Position numbers and translations under genes: made by a program | Notes under the pieces: generated by a model | Databases searched by the model: none | Told to the model about the DNA's origin: nothing | What the model saw: the letters and a program-made list of their open reading frames with translations, nothing else | IMG/VR virus record: IMGVR_UViG_3300013307_000052 | Coordinates: 1 to 21,530 of that record | DNA from: a virus | DNA: 21,530 bases | Direction: 5' to 3' (one strand) | Shown: piece after piece, positions 5,632-11,376 of the stretch | Layout: each line of letters opens with the position of its first letter | How positions within the stretch are numbered: position 1 is the stretch's first letter

Positions 5632-5739
5632 TTAATCGTCAAGTAAGATCACGATTAGCCAAATGATTAAAGCGGTCGTCCAGCCGAACAAATGTACCAT
5701 AAGAGCGAAAAACAATACATCAATGATAAAGTCACGCAT
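5632..5739 (-). CDS. Tiny membrane protein, 35 aa
   Basis: Starts MRDFIIDVLFFALMVHLF and ends LIVILLDD. Nearly the whole chain is hydrophobic: two short spans or one long one with a central GWTT, and acidic residues at both ends. AAGGGTAATT precedes the ATG, and the start lies 5 bases after the stop of the 5745-6221 gene, so it is the last gene of that operon. Function unknown. Confidence 0.75.
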   Translation of the reverse strand: MRDFIIDVLFFALMVHLFGWTTALIIWLIVILLDD

Positions 5740-5744
5740 AGTAA

Positions 5745-6221
5745 TTACCCTTTGTTATTAACGATCATAAAGTGCTTGATACGGTGCCAGGTACGATACA
5801 AATTATCGTGATAACCTATCCCACGAATGTTAACATCATTGTATGCTTCGATTGCTAACTGTTTCGTAGCGGGATTATCCAGCTTAAAACGTTTCCCTTG
5901 TGTTACTACTTCTACACAATCTTGGATGTAGTAAACATAATCGCCTTGATCAGTAAATATTGTGCGATTATCACGAATATAGCGGATCAGATAATCATTG
6001 CCAAATTGCTTAACTTTTCGCAGTGCCGCGCTACCATTAAACAACTTTCTAATATGGTAAGGATCATTTATTGCCTTATTTGAATCCTTACACCAAGCAG
6101 ACAACGCTTTTTTGATGTCGCGTGATCTTGCTTCGTACTCCGGCACTAACACATTGATCCGCGCTTGCGCTTTTGCTTCGTCGCTCAATTCGTCGTAATA
6201 GAAAAATTCCGTGATATTCAT
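5745..6221 (-). CDS. Phage protein with 'FYYDELSDEAKAQAR' N-terminus, 158 aa
   Basis: Residues 6-20 carry the ELS-(D/E)EAK-x-(K/Q)AR motif seen at the start of many uncharacterised phage proteins. The rest is helical and basic in the middle (RDIKKALSAWCK; NGSAALRKVKQFG) with a later FTDQGDYVYYIQDC segment. No catalytic signature. AAAAGGGC lies 9 bases before the ATG. Third gene of the 6528-5632 operon, four bases after the stop of the ATT-initiated frame. Confidence 0.8.
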   Translation of the reverse strand: MNITEFFYYDELSDEAKAQARINVLVPEYEARSRDIKKALSAWCKDSNKAINDPYHIRKLFNGSAALRKVKQFGNDYLIRYIRDNRTIFTDQGDYVYYIQDCVEVVTQGKRFKLDNPATKQLAIEAYNDVNIRGIGYHDNLYRTWHRIKHFMIVNNKG

Positions 6222-6224
6222 TGG

Positions 6225-6350
6225 TTAAGCCCTTTTCATAAAGTCAACGGCACTTGATAAGCTGCGTAATTTGCTTTCTATTGCAAGTGAGATAGCATTG
6301 TATGTTTTAACCCGACTAGGTGCAAGCTGAATCTTGCGGATCTCGTTAAT
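6225..6350 (-). CDS. Small basic protein probably initiated at ATT, 41 aa
   Basis: The product is (M)NEIRKIQLAPSRVKTYNAI..., ending SSAVDFMKRA: a plausible short helical basic protein. The frame has no ATG, GTG or TTG near its start. ATT at 6348-6350 overlaps the preceding stop (ATTAA) and lies 6 bases after AAAGG. The stop is 3 bases before the next gene, which leaves exactly the space an operon member should fill. ATT initiation is rare in bacteria (infC is the standard case). A sequencing error is the alternative. Confidence 0.6.
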   Translation of the reverse strand: MNEIRKIQLAPSRVKTYNAISLAIESKLRSLSSAVDFMKRA

Positions 6351-6528
6351 ATTTTGCCTTTACTTTCTTGTTACATCCAGCATCATTAGCAACGGTATTC
6401 ATCACCGCTTGCACTTTCTGATTGTGAATTCTGAAAATTGCATCAGGGTTATATTCCTGGCGCTTTGTTGCTGTCAGAGTGTCGTTGGCGATTGAACGTA
6501 ACAGAGTGAGGAGTTGTAAAGGTTGCAT
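6346..6528 (-). CDS. Hypothetical protein, 60 aa
   Basis: Starts MQPLQLLTLLRSIANDTLTA; helical, basic, ending KKVKAKY. No family recognised. AAGGCAAACAAAATG precedes the start. First gene of the operon 6528-6225-5745-5632. Its leader shares TATAAT-NN-TTTTCATCGG with the 778-1179 gene, so the two regulatory cassettes are probably copies. Confidence 0.8.
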   Translation of the reverse strand: MQPLQLLTLLRSIANDTLTATKRQEYNPDAIFRIHNQKVQAVMNTVANDAGCNKKVKAKY

Positions 6529-6590
6529 TTTGTTTGCCTTAGTTGCTTAACCGATGAAAACCATTATACACTAACAGAGGCGGGAGTAAA
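6529..6590 (-). promoter_or_regulatory. Terminator-promoter composite of the 6528-5632 operon
   Basis: On the minus strand: TTTACT (6585-6590), 16-bp spacer, TATAAT (6563-6568). A GCGGG/CCCGC hairpin (6580-6598) that follows the 6609-6725 gene contains the -35. Confidence 0.65.
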
Positions 6591-6608
6591 CCCCCCGCGC
6601 AATGTTTA

Positions 6609-6725
6609 TTATTGGAAACACAAGACTAAAAAGACGATAGCCCACAAACCGCCGCTGATTAACAGCTTTGTTTTGTTTTCTGCTAAAAATGATTCTTCTT
6701 TATAGTCTATACTGTCGCTTTCCAT
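6609..6725 (-). CDS. Tail-anchored small membrane protein, 38 aa
   Basis: The first 20 residues are polar and acidic (MESDSIDYKEESF). Residues 21-38 form a single transmembrane segment ending at the C-terminus (LLISGGLWAIVFLVLCFQ). The AGAGG upstream is rather far (about 14 bases), so translation may depend on coupling to the gene ending 6 bases earlier. Last gene of the 8127-6609 operon. Confidence 0.65.
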   Translation of the reverse strand: MESDSIDYKEESFLAENKTKLLISGGLWAIVFLVLCFQ

Positions 6726-6731
6726 ATGGGT

Positions 6732-7046
6732 TTAGTTTACCTCTAAGTCTGATTTATTAAATTGGAATTTGATTTCAGGATGTAACATATTTTCTAAAAT
6801 CACTTTCCCGCTGTTATCATCTTGCGAGTCTGAAACAATGTAACATCCCCGCGTAATGATGTGATCTGCGTCTACCGTTTCAACGTCCGGCATAAAGTCC
6901 AGAATGTCAAAACAATTATTCGCATCTTTCTTTAACTCGGTAACAGAGTTGCTTACCCAGGTTTTTTCAAAATCTGCGCCGCACTTGTCGTTAGTTTGCG
7001 TTGCGATGTTACACAGTGAAGCGATTAAAACAATAGATGCGAACAT
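6732..7046 (-). CDS. Putative exported cysteine-containing protein, 104 aa
   Basis: Starts MFASIVLIASLCNIATQTND: short hydrophobic core (4-15) but no basic N-terminal residue, so the signal is atypical. The ASLC around Cys12 is not a good lipobox. The mature part has cysteines at about 22, 45 and 68 and is acidic. AAGGATCTAAA precedes the ATG. It lies in an operon with a clear secreted protein (7339-7908), which supports export. Function unknown. Confidence 0.75.
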   Translation of the reverse strand: MFASIVLIASLCNIATQTNDKCGADFEKTWVSNSVTELKKDANNCFDILDFMPDVETVDADHIITRGCYIVSDSQDDNSGKVILENMLHPEIKFQFNKSDLEVN

Positions 7047-7055
7047 TTTAGATCC

Positions 7056-7325
7056 TTAAGCTGTCATATAATCGTTGACGATAGCAACAATAGTTGCTGG
7101 AGTATCTTGCAGTGAGATAACAGCGTTATCGCTCACCTGATGAAAACCATTATCGCATAAATAGGTTAGATTGCAAAGATTATTTTCAACTGATACCACA
7201 ATTCCCACTCTGCGATTATGAAACGAAAACTTAAACGTTTTTTCTGTCTTTGTTACGTCTTGGGAGTCTAACATAACGCCGTCAACAATACTAGAGAAAA
7301 AAGCCAAAGTGTTTGCGAGTACCAT
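7056..7325 (-). CDS. Hypothetical beta-rich protein, 89 aa
   Basis: Starts MVLANTLAFFSSIVDG. A hydrophobic N-terminus (3-15) could be a weak signal or the core of the fold. The rest alternates strands (RRVGIVVSVENNLCNLTYLCDNG) and ends in an amphipathic helix (ATIVAIVNDYMTA). Not recognised. AAGGAATATTTTTAA precedes the start, a slightly long spacing. Third gene of the operon. Confidence 0.75.
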   Translation of the reverse strand: MVLANTLAFFSSIVDGVMLDSQDVTKTEKTFKFSFHNRRVGIVVSVENNLCNLTYLCDNGFHQVSDNAVISLQDTPATIVAIVNDYMTA

Positions 7326-7338
7326 TTAAAAATATTCC

Positions 7339-7908
7339 TTACAGTGCGATTAGTTGGGTGGCAATGCAGCCTTTTAGCACAACAGCGCCAGCCTCTTTAC
7401 TAATGAAATCACAGTTTAGCTTAATGCCTAGTGATTGTCCAGAAAATTCTGCTGCCAATGTCTCTGTGATTTCTGTTCCCTTCTCCACCATTGGCACGGC
7501 TCTAGCTTCTAATTCCTTTGCGGTTAGCTGGACGTAAGCAACAACCGGACTTGCTTTAGAATACAGGTTTACTTTAAGGTTTAGATTACCGTTAGCCATT
7601 TCTACAGATTCGCCAATACTTTTCACCTTGAAAAACACCTGGCCTAGTGATGATTTTAATTGCTTCTTTGCACCTTCGAGATCACTTACTGCATTCTCTG
7701 CAATACCTTGGGATAAAAACATTCTCGCATAAGCTGGATCAGATGTAAAGTCTTGTTTTGACATAGTACCAGAGTAAAAACAATCCTGGATAGCTAAAGC
7801 GTGATAACGGGATTCTTGCCCGAAATTAGTATCACTGCACCACTTAGGCGCGGCGCTGGCGGTGAAGCTGGAAAGGGCCAGGGCTGCAACTAGGATTGTC
7901 TTTTTCAT
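7339..7908 (-). CDS. Secreted (periplasmic) hypothetical protein, 189 aa
   Basis: Textbook signal peptide: MKKTILVAALALSSFTASAA with cleavage expected after the ASA or SAA residues (about 19-20). The mature protein has four cysteines (about 24, 43, 165, 180), suggesting two disulfides, and a central repeat-free alpha/beta body. No family recognised. AAGGCGAGACA precedes the ATG. The largest product of the 8127-6609 operon, which appears to export two or three proteins and so probably acts on the cell envelope. Confidence 0.85.
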   Translation of the reverse strand: MKKTILVAALALSSFTASAAPKWCSDTNFGQESRYHALAIQDCFYSGTMSKQDFTSDPAYARMFLSQGIAENAVSDLEGAKKQLKSSLGQVFFKVKSIGESVEMANGNLNLKVNLYSKASPVVAYVQLTAKELEARAVPMVEKGTEITETLAAEFSGQSLGIKLNCDFISKEAGAVVLKGCIATQLIAL

Positions 7909-7917
7909 TGTCTCGCC

Positions 7918-8127
7918 TTATATCTGCTTTGTCTCAATCAGTGCAGATATACTAACACAGTTTTCCCAATTATCTATAACTATTTTTGATTCTTTTTCGT
8001 CTACAGACAACACAATGCCCCACACAGAGAAGCCGTATTGATCGCGGTAACGCGCTTGCATTCTATTGGATTGCTTCCATTGGAGGATAAAAGCGGGGAG
8101 GTTGTTTATAGCGGTGTCGTGTCTCAT
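7918..8127 (-). CDS. Hypothetical SH3-like small protein, 69 aa
   Basis: Starts MRHDTAINNLPAFI. From residue 24 the pattern RYRDQYGFSVWGIVLSVDE, KSKIVIDNW, CVSISALI resembles a five-strand barrel. No exact family. First gene of the operon. The ATG lies after AGCAGCA, a poor ribosome site, so the start is less certain than most. Confidence 0.7.
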   Translation of the reverse strand: MRHDTAINNLPAFILQWKQSNRMQARYRDQYGFSVWGIVLSVDEKESKIVIDNWENCVSISALIETKQI

Positions 8128-8165
8128 TGCTGCTGTAATCCATTCTAAGCGGGTTTATTGCTTTG
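8128..8165 (-). promoter_or_regulatory. Promoter of the 8127-6609 operon
   Basis: A -10 TAGAAT (8142-8147, minus strand) lies 15 bases upstream of the start codon. No clear -35 at 17 bp. The short leader makes this the least certain promoter of the set. Confidence 0.4.
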
Positions 8166-8209
8166 CTAGTGTGATTGTGTGGCTGTCTGATTCAAGCCCT
8201 TAAACGTTG

Positions 8210-8231
8210 AAAGGGGCGCTATTTGCGCCCC
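8210..8231 (-). terminator. Intrinsic terminator after the 44-aa gene
   Basis: GGGGCGC/GCGCCCC stem (8213-8219 with 8225-8231), 5-nt loop, then TTT on the minus strand. Short T tract. Confidence 0.65.
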
Positions 8232-8237
8232 CTCTTA

Positions 8238-8372
8238 TTACTCTTGCCAGTTGCGTTTATTGTTTACGCCTCGCGTGGTTTTGTTGCGCTTTGCGCCTTT
8301 CTTCACTACCACTTCACCAAATGCCAGGCGCTTGCCAGATTTCATTTTTTCAGCTTTGTTAGTGTATTGCAT
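8238..8372 (-). CDS. Very basic small protein, 44 aa
   Basis: Starts MQYTNKAEKMKSGKRLAFG and continues EVVVKKGAKRNKTTRGVNN. Twelve or more Lys/Arg in 44 residues suggest nucleic-acid or ribosome association, by composition only. GAGGGTAACACG precedes the ATG. Lies 29 bases after the kinase-like gene and may share its transcript. A strong hairpin follows. Confidence 0.75.
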   Translation of the reverse strand: MQYTNKAEKMKSGKRLAFGEVVVKKGAKRNKTTRGVNNKRNWQE

Positions 8373-8401
8373 CGTGTTACCCTCTTTAAGTTTAAGTTAG
8401 A

Positions 8402-8962
8402 TTATTTGCTACGCATTTCGTTTGCTGTACTGCGCATAAAGAAGCAGTCTAGCAGAATCAGCTTGCCGTTGTCTACTGCAACATTTCGCGGTGAAATCTC
8501 AAACATTACATCAGATCCGTAATTCGCCACATCGTCCAGCGCTTCGATCATCGTGTTTCGCAACTGTTCATCTTCGATTGTAGAAAATGCTTCGTGTACT
8601 GCGTTGTAACTGTCGTGGATATTGCTAGGACATTTTAACACGTCTTGGGCTTTACGTAAAGTTTTATAGATTTCGTATTGCTCTGCTTCTAAGCTGTTTT
8701 TCAGGCTTGAAACTTTCGTGTAACGTTTCATCTTATAGATGCTTTCGCCGCTTGAAAGATAATCGACTTTCTCAGTCACTGGAAACAGTGTATCACACAG
8801 CCAGCCCATTGAGTAGACTTCTTTCAATGGATCTTCACTTACTAACAGTACTTCACTATCACCCAAAGCAAAACATTCAGTGAACAAACCTTTACCCAGC
8901 TTTTGCAGACCTTTAACTAACTGGCGCTTAGTGGTTTTGTCTGTGATTTCGATGATAGTCAT
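8402..8962 (-). CDS. Protein-kinase-like-fold phage protein, probably catalytically altered, 186 aa
   Basis: Residues 23-34 (GKGLFTECFALG) and 36-48 (SEVLLVSEDPLKE) resemble the glycine-rich loop and beta3 of kinase-like proteins found in phages. Residues 154-162 (FEISPRNVA) resemble the catalytic loop and 170-175 (LLDCFF) the metal-binding Asp strand. Against a canonical D-x4-N, the position five before Asn159-160 is Glu, and the usual beta3 Lys is not obvious, so activity is doubtful. At 186 aa it is compact. AGGAAAAACAAA precedes the start. A strong TTGACT promoter (9035-9040) drives it. Assignment from motif order only. Confidence 0.6.
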   Translation of the reverse strand: MTIIEITDKTTKRQLVKGLQKLGKGLFTECFALGDSEVLLVSEDPLKEVYSMGWLCDTLFPVTEKVDYLSSGESIYKMKRYTKVSSLKNSLEAEQYEIYKTLRKAQDVLKCPSNIHDSYNAVHEAFSTIEDEQLRNTMIEALDDVANYGSDVMFEISPRNVAVDNGKLILLDCFFMRSTANEMRSK

Positions 8963-9040
8963 TTTGTTTTTCCTGGTTAGTGTGTGATTGTTTCTCTAAA
9001 TCAGAGACACTATTCTATAATGTCTCTTGTTTACAGTCAA
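8963..9040 (-). promoter_or_regulatory. Strong promoter with inverted repeat flanking the -10
   Basis: On the minus strand: TTGACT (9035-9040), 17-bp spacer, TAGAAT (9012-9017). AGAGACA (9003-9009) and TGTCTCT (9021-9027) are perfect inverted repeats on either side of the -10. Confidence 0.8.
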
Positions 9041-9043
9041 CAG

Positions 9044-9199
9044 TTATTTTGAAACTTTTACTACTTTCCAACCTTTGCAGCCTGTAAACACTTCCTTATA
9101 CTCTCGCTTTGCTTCTTGGGCGTCAGCATATGGTAAACGCCAATCTGGTTTAAAGATAGAACCGTCAGCCTGCGTACATTGGATAGTGTATTTGTTCAT
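9044..9199 (-). CDS. Small hypothetical protein, 51 aa
   Basis: Starts MNKYTIQCTQADGSIFKPDW and ends WKVVKVSK. A strand-helix-strand layout (helix about 25-38, AQEAKREYKEVF) as in single-domain RNA-binding or inhibitor folds, but no family is recognised. AGAGAAGAAA precedes the ATG. Monocistronic with its own hairpin leader. Confidence 0.75.
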   Translation of the reverse strand: MNKYTIQCTQADGSIFKPDWRLPYADAQEAKREYKEVFTGCKGWKVVKVSK

Positions 9200-9273
9200 T
9201 TTCTTCTCTCTATCGGCGGGAGCCATTCCCGCCCTGTGATAAGTAGTATCGTTTATTTTGAATCTTACGTCAA
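9200..9273 (-). promoter_or_regulatory. Promoter and stem-loop leader of the 51-aa gene
   Basis: On the minus strand: TTGACG (9268-9273), 17-bp spacer, GATACT (9245-9250). Leader hairpin GGCGGG-AATGGCT-CCCGCC (9215-9233). Confidence 0.8.
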
Positions 9274-9286
9274 CAACTATTTTTGT

Positions 9287-9634
9287 TTATTCTTCGCTTT
9301 CTGCTTCTTCTAATTCGTCTTCCAGATCCTGCAACTCGTTTTCTAATGTCTCTAACTCTTCCGCTAACTCTTTGTATTCTTCGTTTTCTTCTTTTTCTAA
9401 AGAATCTTCATAGTCGCTTTTTCCGACGTTGTATGCTGTTTCATCAACCATCTTAAGAGCGTAAGCAGGGGAATAAGTGTTTCCGCAGATTTCTACTTCT
9501 TCATATGCATCATTCAGAAAATCATCATACTCTCTTTCGCTTACAGTGATTTCAAAGTTATCCATTTCGGCCTGCTTTGCTTTGATTTCAGCAGTTTTAG
9601 AAACGATGTTTGCTTTGATGGTTGCGATAGTCAT
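9287..9634 (-). CDS. Acidic coiled-coil protein, 115 aa
   Basis: Starts MTIATIKANIVSKTAEIK. Residues 1-27 are helical. The middle (28-70) is strand-like with one cysteine. Residues 75-115 are an uninterrupted acidic helix (over 20 Glu), ending DELEEAESEE. Strong negative charge is typical of phage anti-host or DNA-mimic proteins, but that is only an inference here. GAGAAGAGAAAATATT precedes the start. Own promoter at 9687-9714. Confidence 0.8.
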   Translation of the reverse strand: MTIATIKANIVSKTAEIKAKQAEMDNFEITVSEREYDDFLNDAYEEVEICGNTYSPAYALKMVDETAYNVGKSDYEDSLEKEENEEYKELAEELETLENELQDLEDELEEAESEE

Positions 9635-9714
9635 AATATTTTCTCTTCTCTGTTAGGGACAACCCTTTGTTGTCCTGATATGAAACATTCTACGCTATTT
9701 TGATTTAGAGTCAA
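9635..9714 (-). promoter_or_regulatory. Promoter and stem-loop leader of the acidic-protein gene
   Basis: On the minus strand: TTGACT (9709-9714), 16-bp spacer, TAGAAT (9687-9692). Leader hairpin GGACAAC/GTTGTCC (9657-9675), perfect 7 bp, 5-nt loop. Confidence 0.8.
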
Positions 9715-9751
9715 CAACTATTTTTCTAAATCTTTTAACTTTCTTTCTCAT
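9695..9751 (-). CDS. Possible 18-aa basic peptide
   Basis: The product would be MRKKVKRFRKIVVDSKSK, preceded by AAAGGGGCA, a strong ribosome site directly after a hairpin (9751-9774). However, the 3' half coincides with the AAAGATTTA...TTGACT block that is conserved upstream of several promoters here, so the open frame may be incidental. Confidence 0.3.
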   Translation of the reverse strand: MRKKVKRFRKIVVDSKSK

Positions 9752-9774
9752 TGCCCCTTTAATCAAAGAGGCAA
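9751..9774 (-). terminator. Hairpin after the 9787-10113 gene
   Basis: TTGCC/GGCAA and CTTT/AAAG pair around a short loop. No T tract follows, so it may be an RNA 3'-end stabiliser rather than an intrinsic terminator. Confidence 0.5.
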
Positions 9775-9786
9775 CACGAAAAATCG

Positions 9787-10113
9787 TTATTCTGTTTCTT
9801 CCTCGTCTTCTTCCCACCATACTAAATCATTTGATTGCTGAATGTCAATGTAGAGTTGTTCGTAAATTCTAGCCTGTAAAATCCGCGTAACATCTTTTGT
9901 CTCAGGAATCAAGCCGCTATCCTCGAACTCGTGACAAATTCCTTCTGACGCCATCACCTGGAAAATCTTGCTATAGTAATGAGGTACATAATGATCCGCC
10001 ACTTCGTGCAATGCATCGTGAAAATCTGAATCTTGTGTAAGCTGGTCATACTGGATACGCTCGTTAAAGCCGACGATTGCATTTTTCAGAACTTCGTTGT
10101 AAGTGGTAGTCAT
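9787..10113 (-). CDS. Acidic hypothetical protein, 108 aa
   Basis: Starts [20 protein letters not shown]. Helical, with a His-rich centre ([20 protein letters not shown], residues 32-51) and an acidic end ([10 protein letters not shown]). The spaced His/Asp residues could bind metal but match no known site. AAGGAAAAGAAA precedes the ATG. Monocistronic. Confidence 0.8.
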   Translation of the reverse strand: MTTTYNEVLKNAIVGFNERIQYDQLTQDSDFHDALHEVADHYVPHYYSKIFQVMASEGICHEFEDSGLIPETKDVTRILQARIYEQLYIDIQQSNDLVWWEEDEEETE

Positions 10114-10177
10114 TTTCTTTTCCTTGGTTGCTCTGTTAGTGTGAGAGTATTTTATTACAGGCTATCGCTATTTGCAA
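10114..10177 (-). promoter_or_regulatory. Terminator-promoter composite of the 9787-10113 gene
   Basis: On the minus strand: TTGCAA (10172-10177), 17-bp spacer, TAAAAT (10149-10154). The hairpin AGGCTAT/ATAGCCT (10159-10165 with 10177-10183) follows the 10197-10367 gene and spans the -35 and spacer. Confidence 0.7.
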
Positions 10178-10196
10178 TAGCCTATTAAAAATATTC

Positions 10197-10367
10197 TTAC
10201 TTTTTCAGAGAAAGTTTTTTACCGTGTGAGATACCAGGGAAAGTCCAGAGACCGTCCGCGCCTTTCACAGGTGCGCGTAATGTCGCTTTACTTCCGGCTG
10301 CTTTTGCTTTCTCGTTTACTGCGTTGCGGTTTGCACGGGCTGCTTCGCGGGTGATGAAAGTTTTCAT
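10197..10367 (-). CDS. Small basic protein, 56 aa
   Basis: Starts MKTFITREAARANRNAVNEK. Helical Ala/Arg/Lys-rich first half, then GADGLWTFPGISHGKKLSLKK. Charge suggests nucleic-acid contact; no family recognised. AGAGAAGACAAAAT precedes the ATG. Codon use favours GCA, CGC and GGT, as in well-expressed genes. Monocistronic, with one of the two consensus TTGACA promoters in the window. Confidence 0.8.
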   Translation of the reverse strand: MKTFITREAARANRNAVNEKAKAAGSKATLRAPVKGADGLWTFPGISHGKKLSLKK

Positions 10368-10450
10368 ATTTTGTCTTCTCTTTTGTTTGAGCGGGAAACC
10401 ATTTCCCCGCTTGATGTAAGTATTATCGTTTATTCGGTTGTTGCTGTCAA
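10368..10450 (-). promoter_or_regulatory. Strong promoter and stem-loop leader of the 56-aa gene
   Basis: On the minus strand: consensus TTGACA (10445-10450), 17-bp spacer, GATAAT (10422-10427). Leader hairpin 10390-10411 (AGCGGG...CCCGCT) with AATGG in the loop region. Confidence 0.85.
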
Positions 10451-10468
10451 CACTTTATTTTGAATCTT

Positions 10469-10735
10469 TTACAGTAAAAATAAAACTTCTTTCGCGGTTA
10501 ATTCTGAATCGATAATCATCGGGCTTTTATAGTCAACAAAGCGGGATGTTTTTTCTATTGCAAAGCCCATATAATCCGCGCCAGCCTCTTTCTTGAAACT
10601 TTCCCGCGCTACTTCGATTGCAGCCGCCAGGCTTAAACGCCCATCGATACTAATGTTTGCAAAGCTTCCAGATCCGGCGATCACTTTATCACCCATTGCA
10701 GAAGATTTAAACATTGTTGCGCTGAAAGAAGCCAT
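10469..10735 (-). CDS. Hypothetical protein, 88 aa
   Basis: Starts MASFSATMFKSSAMGDKVIAG. Serine- and alanine-rich N-terminus, then a helix (LAAAIEVARESFKKEAGA) and a strand-like end (ELTAKEVLFLL). No family recognised. AAGGAAAATAAA precedes the ATG. Monocistronic, with a strong promoter that begins inside the stop codon of the preceding gene. Confidence 0.8.
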   Translation of the reverse strand: MASFSATMFKSSAMGDKVIAGSGSFANISIDGRLSLAAAIEVARESFKKEAGADYMGFAIEKTSRFVDYKSPMIIDSELTAKEVLFLL

Positions 10736-10807
10736 TTTATTTTCCTTGGTTGATTGTTTTCTCTTACCTAGTGAGGCTATTCTAAAGCCCCACTAAATCA
10801 AAGTCAA
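10736..10807 (-). promoter_or_regulatory. Strong promoter with inverted repeat flanking the -10
   Basis: On the minus strand: TTGACT (10802-10807), 17-bp spacer, TAGAAT (10779-10784). AGTGGGGCT (10786-10794) and AGCCTCACT (10770-10778) flank the -10 with one mismatch. The TGA of the upstream gene lies inside the -35. Confidence 0.8.
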
Positions 10808-10959
10808 ACTGTTTTTAAACCCCATTGACGAAAACCACAATCTTTATTACGTTTCAATTCTGCTTTCAGTCGCTTGCAACGTTGCTTTATTGCGTAAAGA
10901 TCTGGAGTGCAAACCGTAGCGCCTGACTTAAAGTGAATTTTCATAACATATTGTTTCAT
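10804..10959 (-). CDS. Small basic protein, 51 aa
   Basis: Starts MKQYVMKIHFKSGATVCTPD; then a basic helix (IKQRCKRLKAELKRNKD) and ends FRQWGLKTV. Three cysteines. A beta hairpin plus helix is likely; no family. GGAAACAAAGCA precedes the ATG. Its stop codon is part of the TTGACT -35 box of the next promoter, leaving no intergenic space. Confidence 0.75.
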   Translation of the reverse strand: MKQYVMKIHFKSGATVCTPDLYAIKQRCKRLKAELKRNKDCGFRQWGLKTV

Positions 10960-11021
10960 TGCTTTGTTTCCGTTGTTGTCTCAGTGATTGATATACTACG
11001 CTTTGCTTTCGGATAATGCAA
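10960..11021 (-). promoter_or_regulatory. Promoter of the 10804-10959 gene
   Basis: On the minus strand: TTGCAT (11016-11021), 17-bp spacer, TAGTAT (10993-10998). It lies immediately after the stop of the 11027-11185 gene. Confidence 0.7.
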
Positions 11022-11026
11022 CTCTT

Positions 11027-11185
11027 TTAGAAAAATACTTTTGCAAGCACTGGAATCCAAACCAGTAAGGAAAATAAACCAGCAATGATCAAGCCTTCTT
11101 TACGTACACCACGATTGGCGCGATCATCTGCATCGTTCTGCATAGTGATGAAATCCGCTTGTTTAAAGTTGGTTGGCTTGTTCAT
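11027..11185 (-). CDS. Tail-anchored small membrane protein, 52 aa
   Basis: Starts MNKPTNFKQADFITMQND. The first 30 residues are polar and charged. Residues 32-52 form one transmembrane helix to the C-terminus (GLIIAGLFSLLVWIPVLAK). An ATG two codons upstream (11191) is only 3 bases from AAGG, whereas 11185 is at a better 9 bases, so 11185 is preferred. Orientation N-in by the basic residues before the span. Confidence 0.75.
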   Translation of the reverse strand: MNKPTNFKQADFITMQNDADDRANRGVRKEGLIIAGLFSLLVWIPVLAKVFF

Positions 11186-11256
11186 ATTCATTTTCCTTAG
11201 TTGTTTAGGTTGTTGTTACTGTGAAGCTATCTTATCACACTGAATCTTTATTTCAA
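11186..11256 (-). promoter_or_regulatory. Promoter of the 52-aa membrane protein gene
   Basis: On the minus strand: TTGAAA (11251-11256), 16-bp spacer, TAAGAT (11229-11234). Upstream sequence AAAGATTTAAAATAG resembles that before the 9709 promoter. Confidence 0.7.
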
Positions 11257-11376
11257 CTACTATTTTAAATCTTTTCAACTTATCCAGACTTCGTATGCTC
11301 TGGCGCTACTGCCCTTTCGGGTGGCTCCCTGCCTCGTTGATGTGATAATAGTAAGGGATCTCGTTTTTTAAGTCAA
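11257..11376 (-). promoter_or_regulatory. Orphan strong promoter followed by hairpin-rich, gene-free RNA
   Basis: On the minus strand: TTGACT (11371-11376), 17-bp spacer, TACTAT (11348-11353). The predicted RNA from about 11341 contains CCC-GAAA-GGG (11309-11318) and CCAGA/TCTGG (11281-11300) but no start codon until the next gene, which has its own promoter. It is either a second promoter with a long leader or a small RNA. Confidence 0.55.
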
